Origin: CAYLNM01 sp964385045
GTDB lineage: Bacteria; Planctomycetota; Phycisphaerae; Phycisphaerales; SM1A02
Reading direction: 5' to 3'
Length of the DNA stretch: 41,547 nt
Assembly: GCA_964385045.1 (NCBI GenBank)
Contig: CAYLNM010000021.1
Coordinates: 1 to 41,547, forward strand
Of this stretch, positions 23,781 to 32,395 are shown piece after piece. The translations under genes and the position numbers were made by a program. The notes under the pieces are model-generated. The model made no database searches and had not been told where the DNA came from. It saw only the letters and a program-made list of their open reading frames with translations. Positions within the stretch are counted from its first letter, which is position 1; each line of letters opens with the position of its first letter.

Positions 23781-26045
23781 ATGGCCACGCCCTCCACGCC
23801 CTCCACGCCCTCCACGCCCTCCACGCCCGCCCGAGCTCGCTCGACGCCGACCGCCCCTGCGACCGCCCCCGCGACGGACCCCGGCCCCCGCGCCCGCCTC
23901 CTCCGTCGCCGTCTCGCCGCCGCCACCGGCGTCGTCACGCTCCTCGCCCCGGCGACCACGCTCGGCACGACGGCCGGGACCGTGGCCGCCGCCGCCGCCG
24001 CGGCCCTCGCCGCCGGAGCCGCGACCGCGCCGGCGGCGGCCGCCGTGAACGCCGTGAACGCCGGCACCGCCGGCACCGCCGCCGCGGACGAGCTCCCCGT
24101 CCGCCGGATCACGCTCTACCGCTCCGGCGTCGGCGCCTTCGAGCGCCGCGGCCGCGTCGACGGCGACGCCGACCTCTCGCTCTCGGTCGACGCCGACCTC
24201 GTCAACGACATCCTCAAGAGCATGGTGCTGCTGGACCTCGGCGGCGGCCGCATCGAGTCGGCGAGCTACGGCTCTCGCGAGCCGCTCGAGCGGCGCCTCG
24301 CCAGCTTCGCCGTGAACCTCGCCGACGCCCCCGGTCGGGCGGAGCTGCTCCAGCGACTCCGCGGCACCCGCGTGCGGCTCGACAAGGTCGACGGCCCGGT
24401 CGAGGGACGCGTGATCGCCGTCGAGGACGTCCTCGTGGCGATGGAGGAGCAGGCGGTGCGGCTGCCGCACGTCATCCTCTCCACCGGCGGGGGCGTGACG
24501 TCGCACCGCCTGGACTCGGTGCGCTCGTTCGAGGTGCTCGACCCGCGCATCCGCGACGAGATCGACCGTGCGCTCACCGCGATCGCCGAGCAGCGGACGG
24601 ACCGCGTGACCACGCTCGATCTCGCGTTCCGCGGGGCGGGCGAGCGCGACGTCGCGGTGAGCTACGTGCACGAGATGCCGGTGTGGAAGACCAGCTACCG
24701 GCTGGTGCTGCCCGACCCCGAGGAGGGCGGCGGCGCTCCCTTCATGCAGGGCTGGGCGATCGTCGAGAACACCACCGACGAGGACTGGCGCGACGTGCGG
24801 CTCGGGCTCGTCGCCGGCCGGCCCGTCGGCTTCGTCATGGACCTCTACGAGCCGCTGTTCCTCGAGCGGCCGGAGGTGCCGGTGCCGGTGGAGCGGGCGG
24901 CCGCGCCCCGCACCTACGCCGGGGCGGTCCAGAAGACGCCGTTCATCGCCCCCGACACGGCCGAGTCCGCGATGGCCCGCCGCGCGGCGCCGTCCGCCGC
25001 CCGCGGAGCCGGCGGGGGGTTCGGCGGGCAGGCCGAGGCCGAGCTCGGCGTCGCCATGCAATACGCGATGGGCTCCGCCGCCGCGAGCGGGGCGGGCGAC
25101 GGCACGGTGTTCCGCTACGAGCTCGACGAGCCGGTGACGATCGAGCGCCGGCGCTCGGCGATGCTGCCGATCCTCTCCGCCGGCGTCGAGGGCCGCCGGG
25201 TGAGCATCCTCAGCGGCGGGGCCGAGCACCCGATGCGGGGCGTCGAGCTCCGCAACACCAGCGGCCTGCAGCTCATGCCGGGGCCGATCAGCGTCTACGA
25301 CGACGGGACCTACGCCGGCGACGCCCAGGTCGACTTCGTGCCCGCCGGCGACGAGCGGCTGCTCGCCTACGCCGTCGACCTCGAGGTCCGCACCGAGCAG
25401 CAGGACAGCCAGTCCTCGCGCGTCCGCCGCGTGCGGATCGTGGACGGCAGCGTCGAGGAGTCGATCGGCCGCGAGCACGTCAGGCGGTGGACGATCCGCA
25501 ACGCCGACGAGCGCGAGGGCCGCACCGTGATCGTCGAGGCCCCCGCGATGCCCGGCTGGCAGATCGTCGATCCCCAGCCGAGCGAGCGGGCGAGCGGGAT
25601 CGACCGCTTCGAGGTCGAGGTCGCCGCGGGCGAGACGGTGGAGCTCGCGGTCGAGTACCGCCGCACCGACCGCTCGCGTCTGGCCGCCACGAGCTACGAC
25701 CTCGACCGCATCCTCGTGCACGAGCGCACCGGAGCCGCGTCGAACGCGGTGGTCGAGGCGGTCCGCCGGGCCCGCGATCTGCAGGCCGCGGTCCGGGAGG
25801 CCGAGCGCGAGGCCCAGGCCCTCGAGACCGAGCGGACCGAGATCGTCCGCGATCAGGAGCGCCTCCGCTCCAACCTCGCCCGCGTGGGGACCAACACCGA
25901 GCTCGGCGCCCGCTACGTCCGCAAGCTCGCGGAGCAGGAGGACCGGCTCGAGCAGATCGCGAGCGAGCTCGGGGAGGCCCGGGCCGAGATCGAGCGGCGG
26001 CGGCAGCGGCTCGCCGCGTACCTGCGGGACCTCGACGTGCAGTGA
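23781..26045 (+). CDS. Secreted DUF4139 domain protein of unknown function
   Basis: A 754-residue protein. The N-terminus has an in-frame 9-base repeat giving STP units (residues 4-16), then a basic and long hydrophobic Ala-rich segment (about 35-90) that could act as a signal or anchor. The mature part starts with RRITLYRSGVGAFER, typical of the N-terminal region of DUF4139 proteins, and continues with VSYVHEMPVWKTSYRL, QGWAIVENTTDEDWRDVRLGLVAGRPVGF, which is the DUF4139 hallmark. A beta-rich domain follows, and the C-terminus (about 660-750) is Glu/Arg-rich and probably coiled coil. ATG 23781 has AAGGAG 9 bases upstream, the best ribosome site in the window. Related proteins have no settled role; a surface or periplasmic structural or chaperone-like role is only a guess. 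Confidence 0.88.
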   Translation: MATPSTPSTPSTPSTPARARSTPTAPATAPATDPGPRARLLRRRLAAATGVVTLLAPATTLGTTAGTVAAAAAAALAAGAATAPAAAAVNAVNAGTAGTAAADELPVRRITLYRSGVGAFERRGRVDGDADLSLSVDADLVNDILKSMVLLDLGGGRIESASYGSREPLERRLASFAVNLADAPGRAELLQRLRGTRVRLDKVDGPVEGRVIAVEDVLVAMEEQAVRLPHVILSTGGGVTSHRLDSVRSFEVLDPRIRDEIDRALTAIAEQRTDRVTTLDLAFRGAGERDVAVSYVHEMPVWKTSYRLVLPDPEEGGGAPFMQGWAIVENTTDEDWRDVRLGLVAGRPVGFVMDLYEPLFLERPEVPVPVERAAAPRTYAGAVQKTPFIAPDTAESAMARRAAPSAARGAGGGFGGQAEAELGVAMQYAMGSAAASGAGDGTVFRYELDEPVTIERRRSAMLPILSAGVEGRRVSILSGGAEHPMRGVELRNTSGLQLMPGPISVYDDGTYAGDAQVDFVPAGDERLLAYAVDLEVRTEQQDSQSSRVRRVRIVDGSVEESIGREHVRRWTIRNADEREGRTVIVEAPAMPGWQIVDPQPSERASGIDRFEVEVAAGETVELAVEYRRTDRSRLAATSYDLDRILVHERTGAASNAVVEAVRRARDLQAAVREAEREAQALETERTEIVRDQERLRSNLARVGTNTELGARYVRKLAEQEDRLEQIASELGEARAEIERRRQRLAAYLRDLDVQ

Positions 26046-26086
26046 GGGCGCGACGAGCGGGCGGCGCCGGCTCGCACCGCGGGCCG

Positions 26087-26107
26087 GCCGCCCGGAAGGG
26101 GGGCGGC
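26087..26107. terminator. Hairpin between convergent genes
   Basis: GCCGCCC, a 7-base loop GGAAGGG, then GGGCGGC. A perfect 7-bp stem in the 147-base gap between the ends of the DUF4139 gene and rlmN. No U tract. Confidence 0.45.
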
Positions 26108-26192
26108 GGAGCCCCGGGCAACGCATGAGGGACCGCCCACGACCCGCGACATCCGATGGCCGGCGAGCCGCGGGCGATCCCACGGGCCCGTC

Positions 26193-27350
26193 TCAGCCCG
26201 CGGCCGCCCGCTTCTCGTGCCGCAGCTGCCCGCAGGCGGCGGCGATGTCGCGGCCGCGGCTCGCCCGGATGTGGGTGGTGACGCCGCGCTTCCGCAGCTC
26301 GGCCTGGAACCGCAGCACGTCGTCGGTGCTCGGCCGCTCGTAGGGCAGGCCGCCGACCTCGTTCCAGCGGATGAGGTTCACGTTGGAGCGCACGCGGCGG
26401 GCGATCTCCGCGAGCTGCCGGGCGTGCTCGGGCCGGTCGTTGACGCGCCGCAGCAGCAGGTACTCGAACGTGATCTCGCGGCCGGTGGCGCGGAAGTAGG
26501 CGTCGCACGCGTCCATGAGCTCGGCGATGGTCGTGTACTCGCTCCACGGGATCAGCTCGCGGCGGATGCCGTCGTCGGGGGCGTGCAGGCTCAGGGCGAG
26601 CGTCACCGGCACCTCGAAGTCCACGAGCTTGCGGATCGCCGAGGGCAGGCCGACCGTCGACACCGTGATGCGGCGGGCGCCGATCCCGAGGCCCCAGTCC
26701 GCGTTGATGATGCGGATCGCGTCCGTCACCGCGGCGAAGTTCGCCAGCGGCTCGCCCATCCCCATGAAGACGACGTTGGTGATCCGCTCGAGCTCCGGCA
26801 GCCGTCCGAGGCGGTGCACCTGCTCGACGATGCGGCCGGCCGAGAGGTTGCCGTCGAGGCCGCCGAGCCCGCTCGCGCAGAAGCGGCAGCCGACCGGGCA
26901 GCCCACCTGGCTGCTGATGCACGCGGTCTTCCGCCGCTCGGTGGGGATCATCACGCACTCGGTCTCGCGGCCGGTGGCGGTGGGGGGCTTCCCGTCCGCC
27001 TCGCCGCCGCCGCCGTCCCCGAGGACCGGCAGCGACACGGCGTCCGGCGAGCCCAGCAGGGCGTCCGGCCCGCGGTCGGCCTCCCAGTCCACGAGGAGCT
27101 TCTGCGTCCCGTCGGTCGCCCGCTGGTGCGCGATCACGCGGCCGGCGTCGAAGACCAGGTGCTCGGCGAGGGCGGCCCGGTCCCGCTTGGACAGGTCGCT
27201 CATCGCGGCGGGATCGACGACGTGGCGGCCGTAGACCCACTTGAGGATCTGGCCGGCGACGCGGCGGGGCATGCCGAGGTCGGTCACGCGGGCCTCGAGG
27301 GCGTCCGGGGTCAGGCCGAAGACGTGCGGTCGGTCGTCGCGGGCGATCAC
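26193..27350 (-). CDS. rlmN: 23S rRNA / tRNA adenine-C2 methyltransferase
   Basis: A 385-residue radical SAM enzyme that methylates C2 of adenosine (A2503 of 23S rRNA and A37 of some tRNAs). The N-terminal accessory domain has LILKWVYG-like ILKWVYGRHV and DLSKRDRAAL. The cluster motif CPVGCRFC (C-x3-C-x2-C) lies near residues 150-157, followed by NVVFMGMGEPLAN, TVSTVGLPSAIRKL, LALSLHAPDD and IRWNEVGG. The catalytic Cys near the C-terminus is in AAACGQL (about 372). An insertion of roughly 20 Gly/Asp-rich residues precedes the cluster domain. The GTG start overlaps the ispH stop (GTGA), coupling two iron-sulfur enzymes. Its 3' end converges with the DUF4139 gene. Confidence 0.96.
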   Translation of the reverse strand: MIARDDRPHVFGLTPDALEARVTDLGMPRRVAGQILKWVYGRHVVDPAAMSDLSKRDRAALAEHLVFDAGRVIAHQRATDGTQKLLVDWEADRGPDALLGSPDAVSLPVLGDGGGGEADGKPPTATGRETECVMIPTERRKTACISSQVGCPVGCRFCASGLGGLDGNLSAGRIVEQVHRLGRLPELERITNVVFMGMGEPLANFAAVTDAIRIINADWGLGIGARRITVSTVGLPSAIRKLVDFEVPVTLALSLHAPDDGIRRELIPWSEYTTIAELMDACDAYFRATGREITFEYLLLRRVNDRPEHARQLAEIARRVRSNVNLIRWNEVGGLPYERPSTDDVLRFQAELRKRGVTTHIRASRGRDIAAACGQLRHEKRAAAG

Positions 27351-28501
27351 GCCGCGGACCCGGCATCGCGGTCGGTCCCGCCGCCGACGCCGTCGCCGCT
27401 GCCGCCACTCGTCGCGACCGCGGCCCCGGCTCCGGCCCCCGTCCCGGCTCCGGCCGAGACCGTGAGCGTCACCGTCTCGTGCTCGATGTCGCGCTCGGTG
27501 AGCCAGGCGTCGATCGCGCCGGCCATGTCCACCGTGATGCGGTCGCCCTCGAGCGGGGCCCCGCGGGCGTCCATCAGTCGCCGCAGGCTCGCGGGAATCG
27601 CGAACTCCACGTTCTCGCGGTGGATCTCGTGCTGCTCGACGCGGCCGCCGTAGGTGTCGATGAGCCGCTCGATCACGCCGCGCACCAGGTCCTCGGGGGC
27701 GCTCGCGCCCGCGGTGAGCAGCAGCGACTCGACGCCGTCGAACCATGCGTCGTCCATCTCGCTCGCGTCGTCGATGAGGTGGCCGGGCGTGCCGACGCTC
27801 TCGCTGATCTCGACCAGCCGCTTGGAGTTGGAGCTGTTGGTGCTGCCGACCACCAGGGTCAGGTCCGCCATCGGGGCGAGCTGCTTCACCGCCGACTGGC
27901 GATTGGTGGTCGCGTAGCAGATGTCCTCCGACGGCGGCGCCTCGATGTTCGGGAAGGCGGCGCGGAGGGCCCGGATGATGATGTCGGCGTCGTTGACCGA
28001 GAGCGTCGTCTGGGTGAGGTAGACGAGCTTGTCGGGGTCGTGGACCACCAGGCTCGGGATGTCGGCGGGCGACTCGACGATCTGGGTCGCCTCGGGGGCC
28101 TCGCCGCGGGTGCCGATCACCTCCTGGTGGTCGGCGTGGCCGATGAGCAGGATCTGGTAGCCGCGGCGGGCGTAGCGGATCGCCTCGGCGTGGACCTTGG
28201 TCACGAGCGGGCAGGTCGCATCGACGACGTGGAGGCCGCGGTCGTGGGCCGCCCGACGCACCGCCGGGCTCACTCCGTGGGCGGAGAAGACGACGATCGA
28301 GCCCTCGGGCACCTCGGCGACGTCCTCCACGAAGACGACGCCGCGGTCCTCGAACCGCTCCACCACGTGGCGGTTGTGGACGATGTCGTGGTAGACGTAG
28401 AGCGTCTCGCCCGGGCAGGCGCGGAGCAGCTGCTCGACCACGTCCGTGGCCATGAACACGCCGGCGCAGAAGCCGCGGGGATTGGCGAGAATGAGCTTCA
28501 T
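27347..28501 (-). CDS. ispH: 4-hydroxy-3-methylbut-2-enyl diphosphate reductase
   Basis: The last MEP-pathway enzyme, reducing HMBPP to IPP and DMAPP with a [4Fe-4S] cluster. The cluster Cys residues are in GFCAGV (Cys12), DATCPLV and DICYATTNRQ. Substrate-binding features include HNRHVVE, SAHGVSP, GHADHQEV, TQTTLS and GSTNSSNS. All are present in the usual order. At 384 residues it is longer than E. coli IspH (316) because of about 70 extra C-terminal residues, the last 35 of them Gly/Ala/Ser-rich. A TATCAT box 11 bases before the ATG suggests a short leader, but that box lies within the possible coding region of the divergent gene. Coupled to rlmN. Confidence 0.97.
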   Translation of the reverse strand: MKLILANPRGFCAGVFMATDVVEQLLRACPGETLYVYHDIVHNRHVVERFEDRGVVFVEDVAEVPEGSIVVFSAHGVSPAVRRAAHDRGLHVVDATCPLVTKVHAEAIRYARRGYQILLIGHADHQEVIGTRGEAPEATQIVESPADIPSLVVHDPDKLVYLTQTTLSVNDADIIIRALRAAFPNIEAPPSEDICYATTNRQSAVKQLAPMADLTLVVGSTNSSNSKRLVEISESVGTPGHLIDDASEMDDAWFDGVESLLLTAGASAPEDLVRGVIERLIDTYGGRVEQHEIHRENVEFAIPASLRRLMDARGAPLEGDRITVDMAGAIDAWLTERDIEHETVTLTVSAGAGTGAGAGAAVATSGGSGDGVGGGTDRDAGSAA

Positions 28502-29849
28502 GACGATGCGGGATGATAGCCGGGAGGACGCCGAGCCCTCGACCGCCGAGGCCGATTCGGGCGAGCCGGCGGGGGACGACGCGGCCGCGATGCCCACGCC
28601 GGGGGGGCCCGCCGCGCCGCCGGCCGGGGTTCCCGGACGCGAGCCGCCGCCGAGCGGGGGCGCGGCGGGTGGCGCGGGCGGTGGCGCCGCGGGGGGAGCC
28701 GCCGGTGAGACGGCCGACGAGACGATCGATGACCCGGGGGACCCGACGCCCCGCGAGCGTGCCCCCGGCCCCGGCCCCGGCCCCGGCGCCCCGGGCCCCG
28801 GCGCCCCCGCGCGTCCGATGGGGCTGTGGCCCGTCGAGCGCCGGCTGCCGTCGCTCGCGGCGACGCCCGACGAGGCGCGGCGCCTCGAGACGGCCCTCGC
28901 GGACGCCGCCCGGCGACTGAGCCTCGTCGAGGAAGGCCGCGGGGGACCCGACGCGCCGGGGCCCGTGCCGCCGGCCACGATTCCCCGGCTGGAATCCGAG
29001 CTGTCGTGGGCGGTCGAGCCGCTGGCCCGGGCGTTCGAGGACGGCGCGCCGTCCCCGCCCGCCGCGGCCGGGCACGAGGCGTCGGTCGAGCCCGTCGCGC
29101 CCGGCGAGGCCGGCGGCGTGCCGGCGGAGGATGCGGGGCCGCCCACTCCCCGCCTGGCCCTTCGGGACGGCCTTCACGGCTGGGCCCTCGCCGTGCTCGC
29201 CGGTCGCCTGTGCGTGGCCGCCCGCGAGCACGGCCGAAGCCTGATCCCCGCGTCGCTCACCGCCGAGGTGCCCGACTTCGCGGCCCGGCACGTCGCCTCG
29301 GCCCGGGCCGGCCACGGCGTCGATCGCGACTTCCTGCGCCAGAGCCGGGCGCGGGTCCGGCCGCTCGCCGACGCGGCGTGGCTCGGGCTGGCGGCGAGCG
29401 AGGACGCCCTCGAGGCGGTGCGGCCGGCCCTCCGGCGTGCCGCGGCGACCCTGCTCGAGTCCGCCCGCCACCGACTGGTCCGCCTCGAGCGGTGGGGCTG
29501 GGAGACCTGCCTCCACGAGCCCGATCCGGGCGTCGTCGGCGGCTGGACGATCAGCCTCGCGGCCCGGCTGGGCCCGCCGCGCTGGATCGCCCCCGAGGGC
29601 GTGCCGCCGCGGCCGGTGATCGACGACGTCGAGCAGGTCGAGCTCGTGCCGCCATCGGCGGACGGCGAGTCGGGCGAGGTCCCACCCGAGCCCCCCCTCG
29701 AGCCCGGGACCGAGCCCCGGCCGGCGCCCGCTGACGAGGTGCCCGCTCCGGCCGCCCCCGACGAGCCCCCGCCGCCGACGCGATCCCGGCGCGGCGACGG
29801 CGCACCCGGCGGGGCGGGTCGTTCCTCCTCCGCCGAGGGCGCCGCCTGA
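28500..29849 (+). CDS. Unrecognised protein with Gly/Pro-rich ends
   Basis: A 449-residue reading frame with good codon bias over its middle. Residues 1-105 are Gly/Ala/Pro/Asp-rich, including a GPGPGPGAPGPGAP run. The core (about 107-380) is probably helical and globular: GLWPVERRLPSLAATPDEARRL, RDGLHGWALAVLAGRL, LADAAWLGLAASEDALEAVRPAL, RLERWGWETCLHEPDPGVVGG. The last 70 residues are Pro/Glu-rich. No signal peptide or membrane segment is seen, and I do not recognise the family. The ATG at 28500 overlaps the divergent ispH start; ATG 28506, 28590 or 28818 are alternatives, the last keeping only the core. It ends 71 bases before the convergent peptidase gene. Confidence 0.6.
   Translation: MTMRDDSREDAEPSTAEADSGEPAGDDAAAMPTPGGPAAPPAGVPGREPPPSGGAAGGAGGGAAGGAAGETADETIDDPGDPTPRERAPGPGPGPGAPGPGAPARPMGLWPVERRLPSLAATPDEARRLETALADAARRLSLVEEGRGGPDAPGPVPPATIPRLESELSWAVEPLARAFEDGAPSPPAAAGHEASVEPVAPGEAGGVPAEDAGPPTPRLALRDGLHGWALAVLAGRLCVAAREHGRSLIPASLTAEVPDFAARHVASARAGHGVDRDFLRQSRARVRPLADAAWLGLAASEDALEAVRPALRRAAATLLESARHRLVRLERWGWETCLHEPDPGVVGGWTISLAARLGPPRWIAPEGVPPRPVIDDVEQVELVPPSADGESGEVPPEPPLEPGTEPRPAPADEVPAPAAPDEPPPPTRSRRGDGAPGGAGRSSSAEGAA
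28513..28518 (-). promoter_or_regulatory. -10-like box for ispH
   Basis: TATCAT on the minus strand, 11 bases before the ispH ATG. It would give a leader of only a few bases. It overlaps the first codons of the divergent gene if that gene starts at 28500. Confidence 0.45.
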
Positions 29850-29912
29850 TCACGCCGCGGGGCCGTGCTCTCCTGTGAGCGCCCGTCGCTGCACGGCCGC
29901 CCGCCCGCGCGA

Positions 29913-29930
29913 GCGGGGCCTCAGCCCCGC
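29913..29930. terminator. Hairpin with a stop codon in its loop
   Basis: GCGGGGC, loop CTCA, GCCCCGC: a perfect 7-bp stem and tetraloop. On the minus strand the loop contains the TGA of the prolyl oligopeptidase gene. It lies where that gene converges with the gene ending at 29849. Confidence 0.45.
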
Positions 29931-32059
29931 GGCCCGGGCTTCATGCCGGTCTGCCACATCACGAACGACCAGATGTCGGCGCGGTCGCGGATCCGCAGGC
30001 TCAGCGGCTTGCCGGCGCCGTGGCCGCCGTCGCGATCGACCCAGAGGAGCACCGGATCCTCGGCGTGGTCGTTGCCGGAGGCCTGCTGCAGGAGAGCCGC
30101 CATCTTGCGGGCGTGCATCGGGTGGACGCGGTTGTCGTTCTCGCCCGCGGTGATGAGCATCGCCGGGTACTGCCGGCCGGGCACCACGTTGTGGTAGGGC
30201 GAGTAGTCGAGGATCCACGCGAGGTCCTCGGGCCGGGTCGGGTCGCCGTACTCCGGCACCCAGAAGCGGGCCATCAGGAACTGCGGGAACCGCACCATGT
30301 CCAGCAGCGGCACCGCGGACACCGCGGCCGCCCAGAGGTCGGGCCGCTGCGTCGCGGCCACGCCGGTGAGCAGGCCGCCGTTGGACCCGCCGAGCACCGC
30401 GAGGTGCTCGGGCGACGTGTAGCCCTCGGCGATCAGGTGCTCGGCGGCGGCGTAGAGGTCGTCGTACACGTTCTGCTTGTTCTCGAGCATGCCGCCGCGG
30501 TGCCAGGCCTCGCCGTACTCGCCGCCGCCGCGGAGGTTCACCGAGACGTAGATGCCGCCCGCCTCGAGCCACGGGAACCGCGTGGCGGTGAAGCTCGGCG
30601 TGATCGAGATGTTGAAGCCGCCGTACCCGTACATGAGCGTCGGCACGTCGCCGTCCGGCTCCAGGTCGCGGCGGTGCACGATGAACATGGGCACCCGCGT
30701 GCCGTCGGCCGAGGTCGCGAACTCCTGCCGCACCACGATCGCCTCGGGGTCGACCGGCACCTTCGGCCGCTCCCAGAGCGCCCGCTCGCCCGTCAGCACG
30801 TCGAGCCGGTAGATGCTCTCGGGCTCGTTGAAGCTCTCGTACGCCAGGAACGCCTCGGTCCGGTCGCGCTCGGTCGAGATCGACGCGGTGCCGAGGCCCG
30901 GCAGCTCGAGCTCGCCGACCCGCTCGCCCCCCGGCGTCCACAGCTCCATCCGCGTCGAGGCGTCCACCTCGTAGCGGGCCACGAACACCGGTCCCGCGAG
31001 CGAGACGCCTTGGAGCACCGCGTCCTCGCGGGCCGGGATCACGGTGCGCCACGACTCGGGCGTCGGGTCCCGCAGGTCCGCCGCGAGCAGCCGGCCCTTC
31101 GGCGCCTCGTGGGTGGTGAAGAAGTAGAGCGTGTCGCCGATGACCTCCATCGGGCTCACGCGGGCGTCGAGGCCCTCGGCGATGGTGATCCGCTCGGCCT
31201 CGCCGTCCTCGAGCCAGTCGACGGCGTCGTAGGCGTAGAGGTCCTGCTTGGCCCAGCCCTGGAACAGCTGCAGCACGATCCAGCGCCCGTCGTCCGAGAG
31301 CAGGGCCCCGGGAATGACGGACGGGTCCTCCTGCAGGTAGAGCAGGGGATCGTGGCGGTGGTGCCGACCCACCACGTGGAAGTGCCAGCCGCGGGAGTAG
31401 GCGTCGTCCGGATCCTGCAGCTTGCCGTACAGGAACGCGTCGCCGGTGGGGGCCCAGCCGCCGAAGCGGATCTTGCCCGGGATCTCGTCGCTGAGCCACT
31501 CGCCGGTCGCCGTCTCCATGAGGTGGAGCACGGTCATCTCGTCGCCCGCGTACGAGAGACCGAAGGCCACGTGCCGGCCGTCCGGGCTCGGGACGAACCA
31601 GTCGAGGGCGTAGAGGCCCTCGTCGTCGAGCCCGTTGACGTCGAGCAGCGTCCGCGGCTCGCCGTCGGGGCCGTTCCGCACGTACAGCACGGGCTGGTTC
31701 TGGTCGCCGCGGCGCTCGGTGTAGAAGTACCGGGTGCCGCGCATCACCGGCGCGCTCACCGACCCGACCTGCATCAGCTCCGACAGCCGCGACTCGAGCT
31801 CGCTCCGCCACGGCAGTGCGTCGAGCATCGACCGCGTCCAGTCGTTCTGCTGCGTGGTCCAGCTGCGGACCGGCTCGCTCTCGGACTCCAGCGGCTCGAG
31901 CCAGCGGTAGTCGTCGCGGATCTCGAAGCCGTGGATCGTCTCGACCAGCGGCCGACGCTCGGTGGGCGGAGGATCGGCGGCGACGGCCGCGGCGGGGGGC
32001 ACGAGGGCGGCGGGGAGCAGGGCGAGGCCGGCGAGCCGGCGACGGGAGCGCGTGCGCAT
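29921..32059 (-). CDS. Prolyl oligopeptidase (S9A), exported
   Basis: A 712-residue serine peptidase that cleaves short peptides after proline. The N-terminus has an RSRRR basic start and a hydrophobic segment ending in AAAVAAD, a likely signal peptide (about residues 1-28), so the enzyme acts outside the cytoplasm. The beta-propeller fills the region to about residue 430. The catalytic domain has PTLMYGYGGFN, VNLRGGGEYGEAWH, the nucleophile motif GGSNGGLL (Ser near 556), the Asp in GENDNRVHPMHARK (near 643), and the His in GGHGAGK (near 682). The catalytic triad is complete. ATG 32059 has AGGAG 9 bases upstream. A TATCCT box lies at 32144-32149. It may help the cell use peptides from its surroundings. 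Confidence 0.95.
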   Translation of the reverse strand: MRTRSRRRLAGLALLPAALVPPAAAVAADPPPTERRPLVETIHGFEIRDDYRWLEPLESESEPVRSWTTQQNDWTRSMLDALPWRSELESRLSELMQVGSVSAPVMRGTRYFYTERRGDQNQPVLYVRNGPDGEPRTLLDVNGLDDEGLYALDWFVPSPDGRHVAFGLSYAGDEMTVLHLMETATGEWLSDEIPGKIRFGGWAPTGDAFLYGKLQDPDDAYSRGWHFHVVGRHHRHDPLLYLQEDPSVIPGALLSDDGRWIVLQLFQGWAKQDLYAYDAVDWLEDGEAERITIAEGLDARVSPMEVIGDTLYFFTTHEAPKGRLLAADLRDPTPESWRTVIPAREDAVLQGVSLAGPVFVARYEVDASTRMELWTPGGERVGELELPGLGTASISTERDRTEAFLAYESFNEPESIYRLDVLTGERALWERPKVPVDPEAIVVRQEFATSADGTRVPMFIVHRRDLEPDGDVPTLMYGYGGFNISITPSFTATRFPWLEAGGIYVSVNLRGGGEYGEAWHRGGMLENKQNVYDDLYAAAEHLIAEGYTSPEHLAVLGGSNGGLLTGVAATQRPDLWAAAVSAVPLLDMVRFPQFLMARFWVPEYGDPTRPEDLAWILDYSPYHNVVPGRQYPAMLITAGENDNRVHPMHARKMAALLQQASGNDHAEDPVLLWVDRDGGHGAGKPLSLRIRDRADIWSFVMWQTGMKPGPRG

Positions 32060-32143
32060 CGCGAGAGTCTCCTGGATGCCGGCGGCGACGTCGGGCCGCC
32101 GGGCGAAGGGGGACCGGTCCCGGGGCTCGTCCCGGGCGGGCCA

Positions 32144-32149
32144 AGGATA
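32144..32149 (-). promoter_or_regulatory. -10-like box for the peptidase gene
   Basis: TATCCT on the minus strand, 84 bases before the ATG and just downstream of the heptamer array. Confidence 0.35.
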
Positions 32150-32220
32150 CCGGTCGGGATTCGTCCGGAGCCGGACGCGGGCGAAAAGGCCGTCGGCCCC
32201 GTGCGGAGCGTGATGGCCCG

Positions 32221-32395
32221 CGTCCCGCGTCCCGCGTCTCGCGTCCCGCGTCCCGCGTCTCGCGTCCCGCGTCCCGCGTCCCGCGTCTCGCGTCCCGCGT
32301 CCCGCGCCTCGCTGTTCGCGTCTCGCGCCTGCCGTCTCGCGCCTCGCTCCCCGCCGCTCGCGACACGCGGCTTGCAGCCCGCGCCGCGCCGCGCA
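32221..32395. repeat. Heptamer tandem array, about 25 units
   Basis: Units CGTCCCG (A) and CGTCTCG (B). The first 12 units are exact and read A A B A A B A A A B A A, giving a partial 21-base higher-order period. The next 13 (CGCCTCG, CTGTTCG, CGTCTCG, CGCCTGC and so on) have decayed but hold the 7-base register to about 32395. Non-coding. Confidence 0.92.

Noticed and set aside
22322..24112. Longer deacetylase starting near 24112
   Set aside because: Upstream of 23260 the frame is Arg/Ala-rich and overlaps the divergent DUF4139 gene; the family starts right at the LTFDLEDWF motif.
23394..26183. 929-codon open frame on the minus strand
   Set aside because: Antisense shadow of the DUF4139 gene with no recognisable motif.
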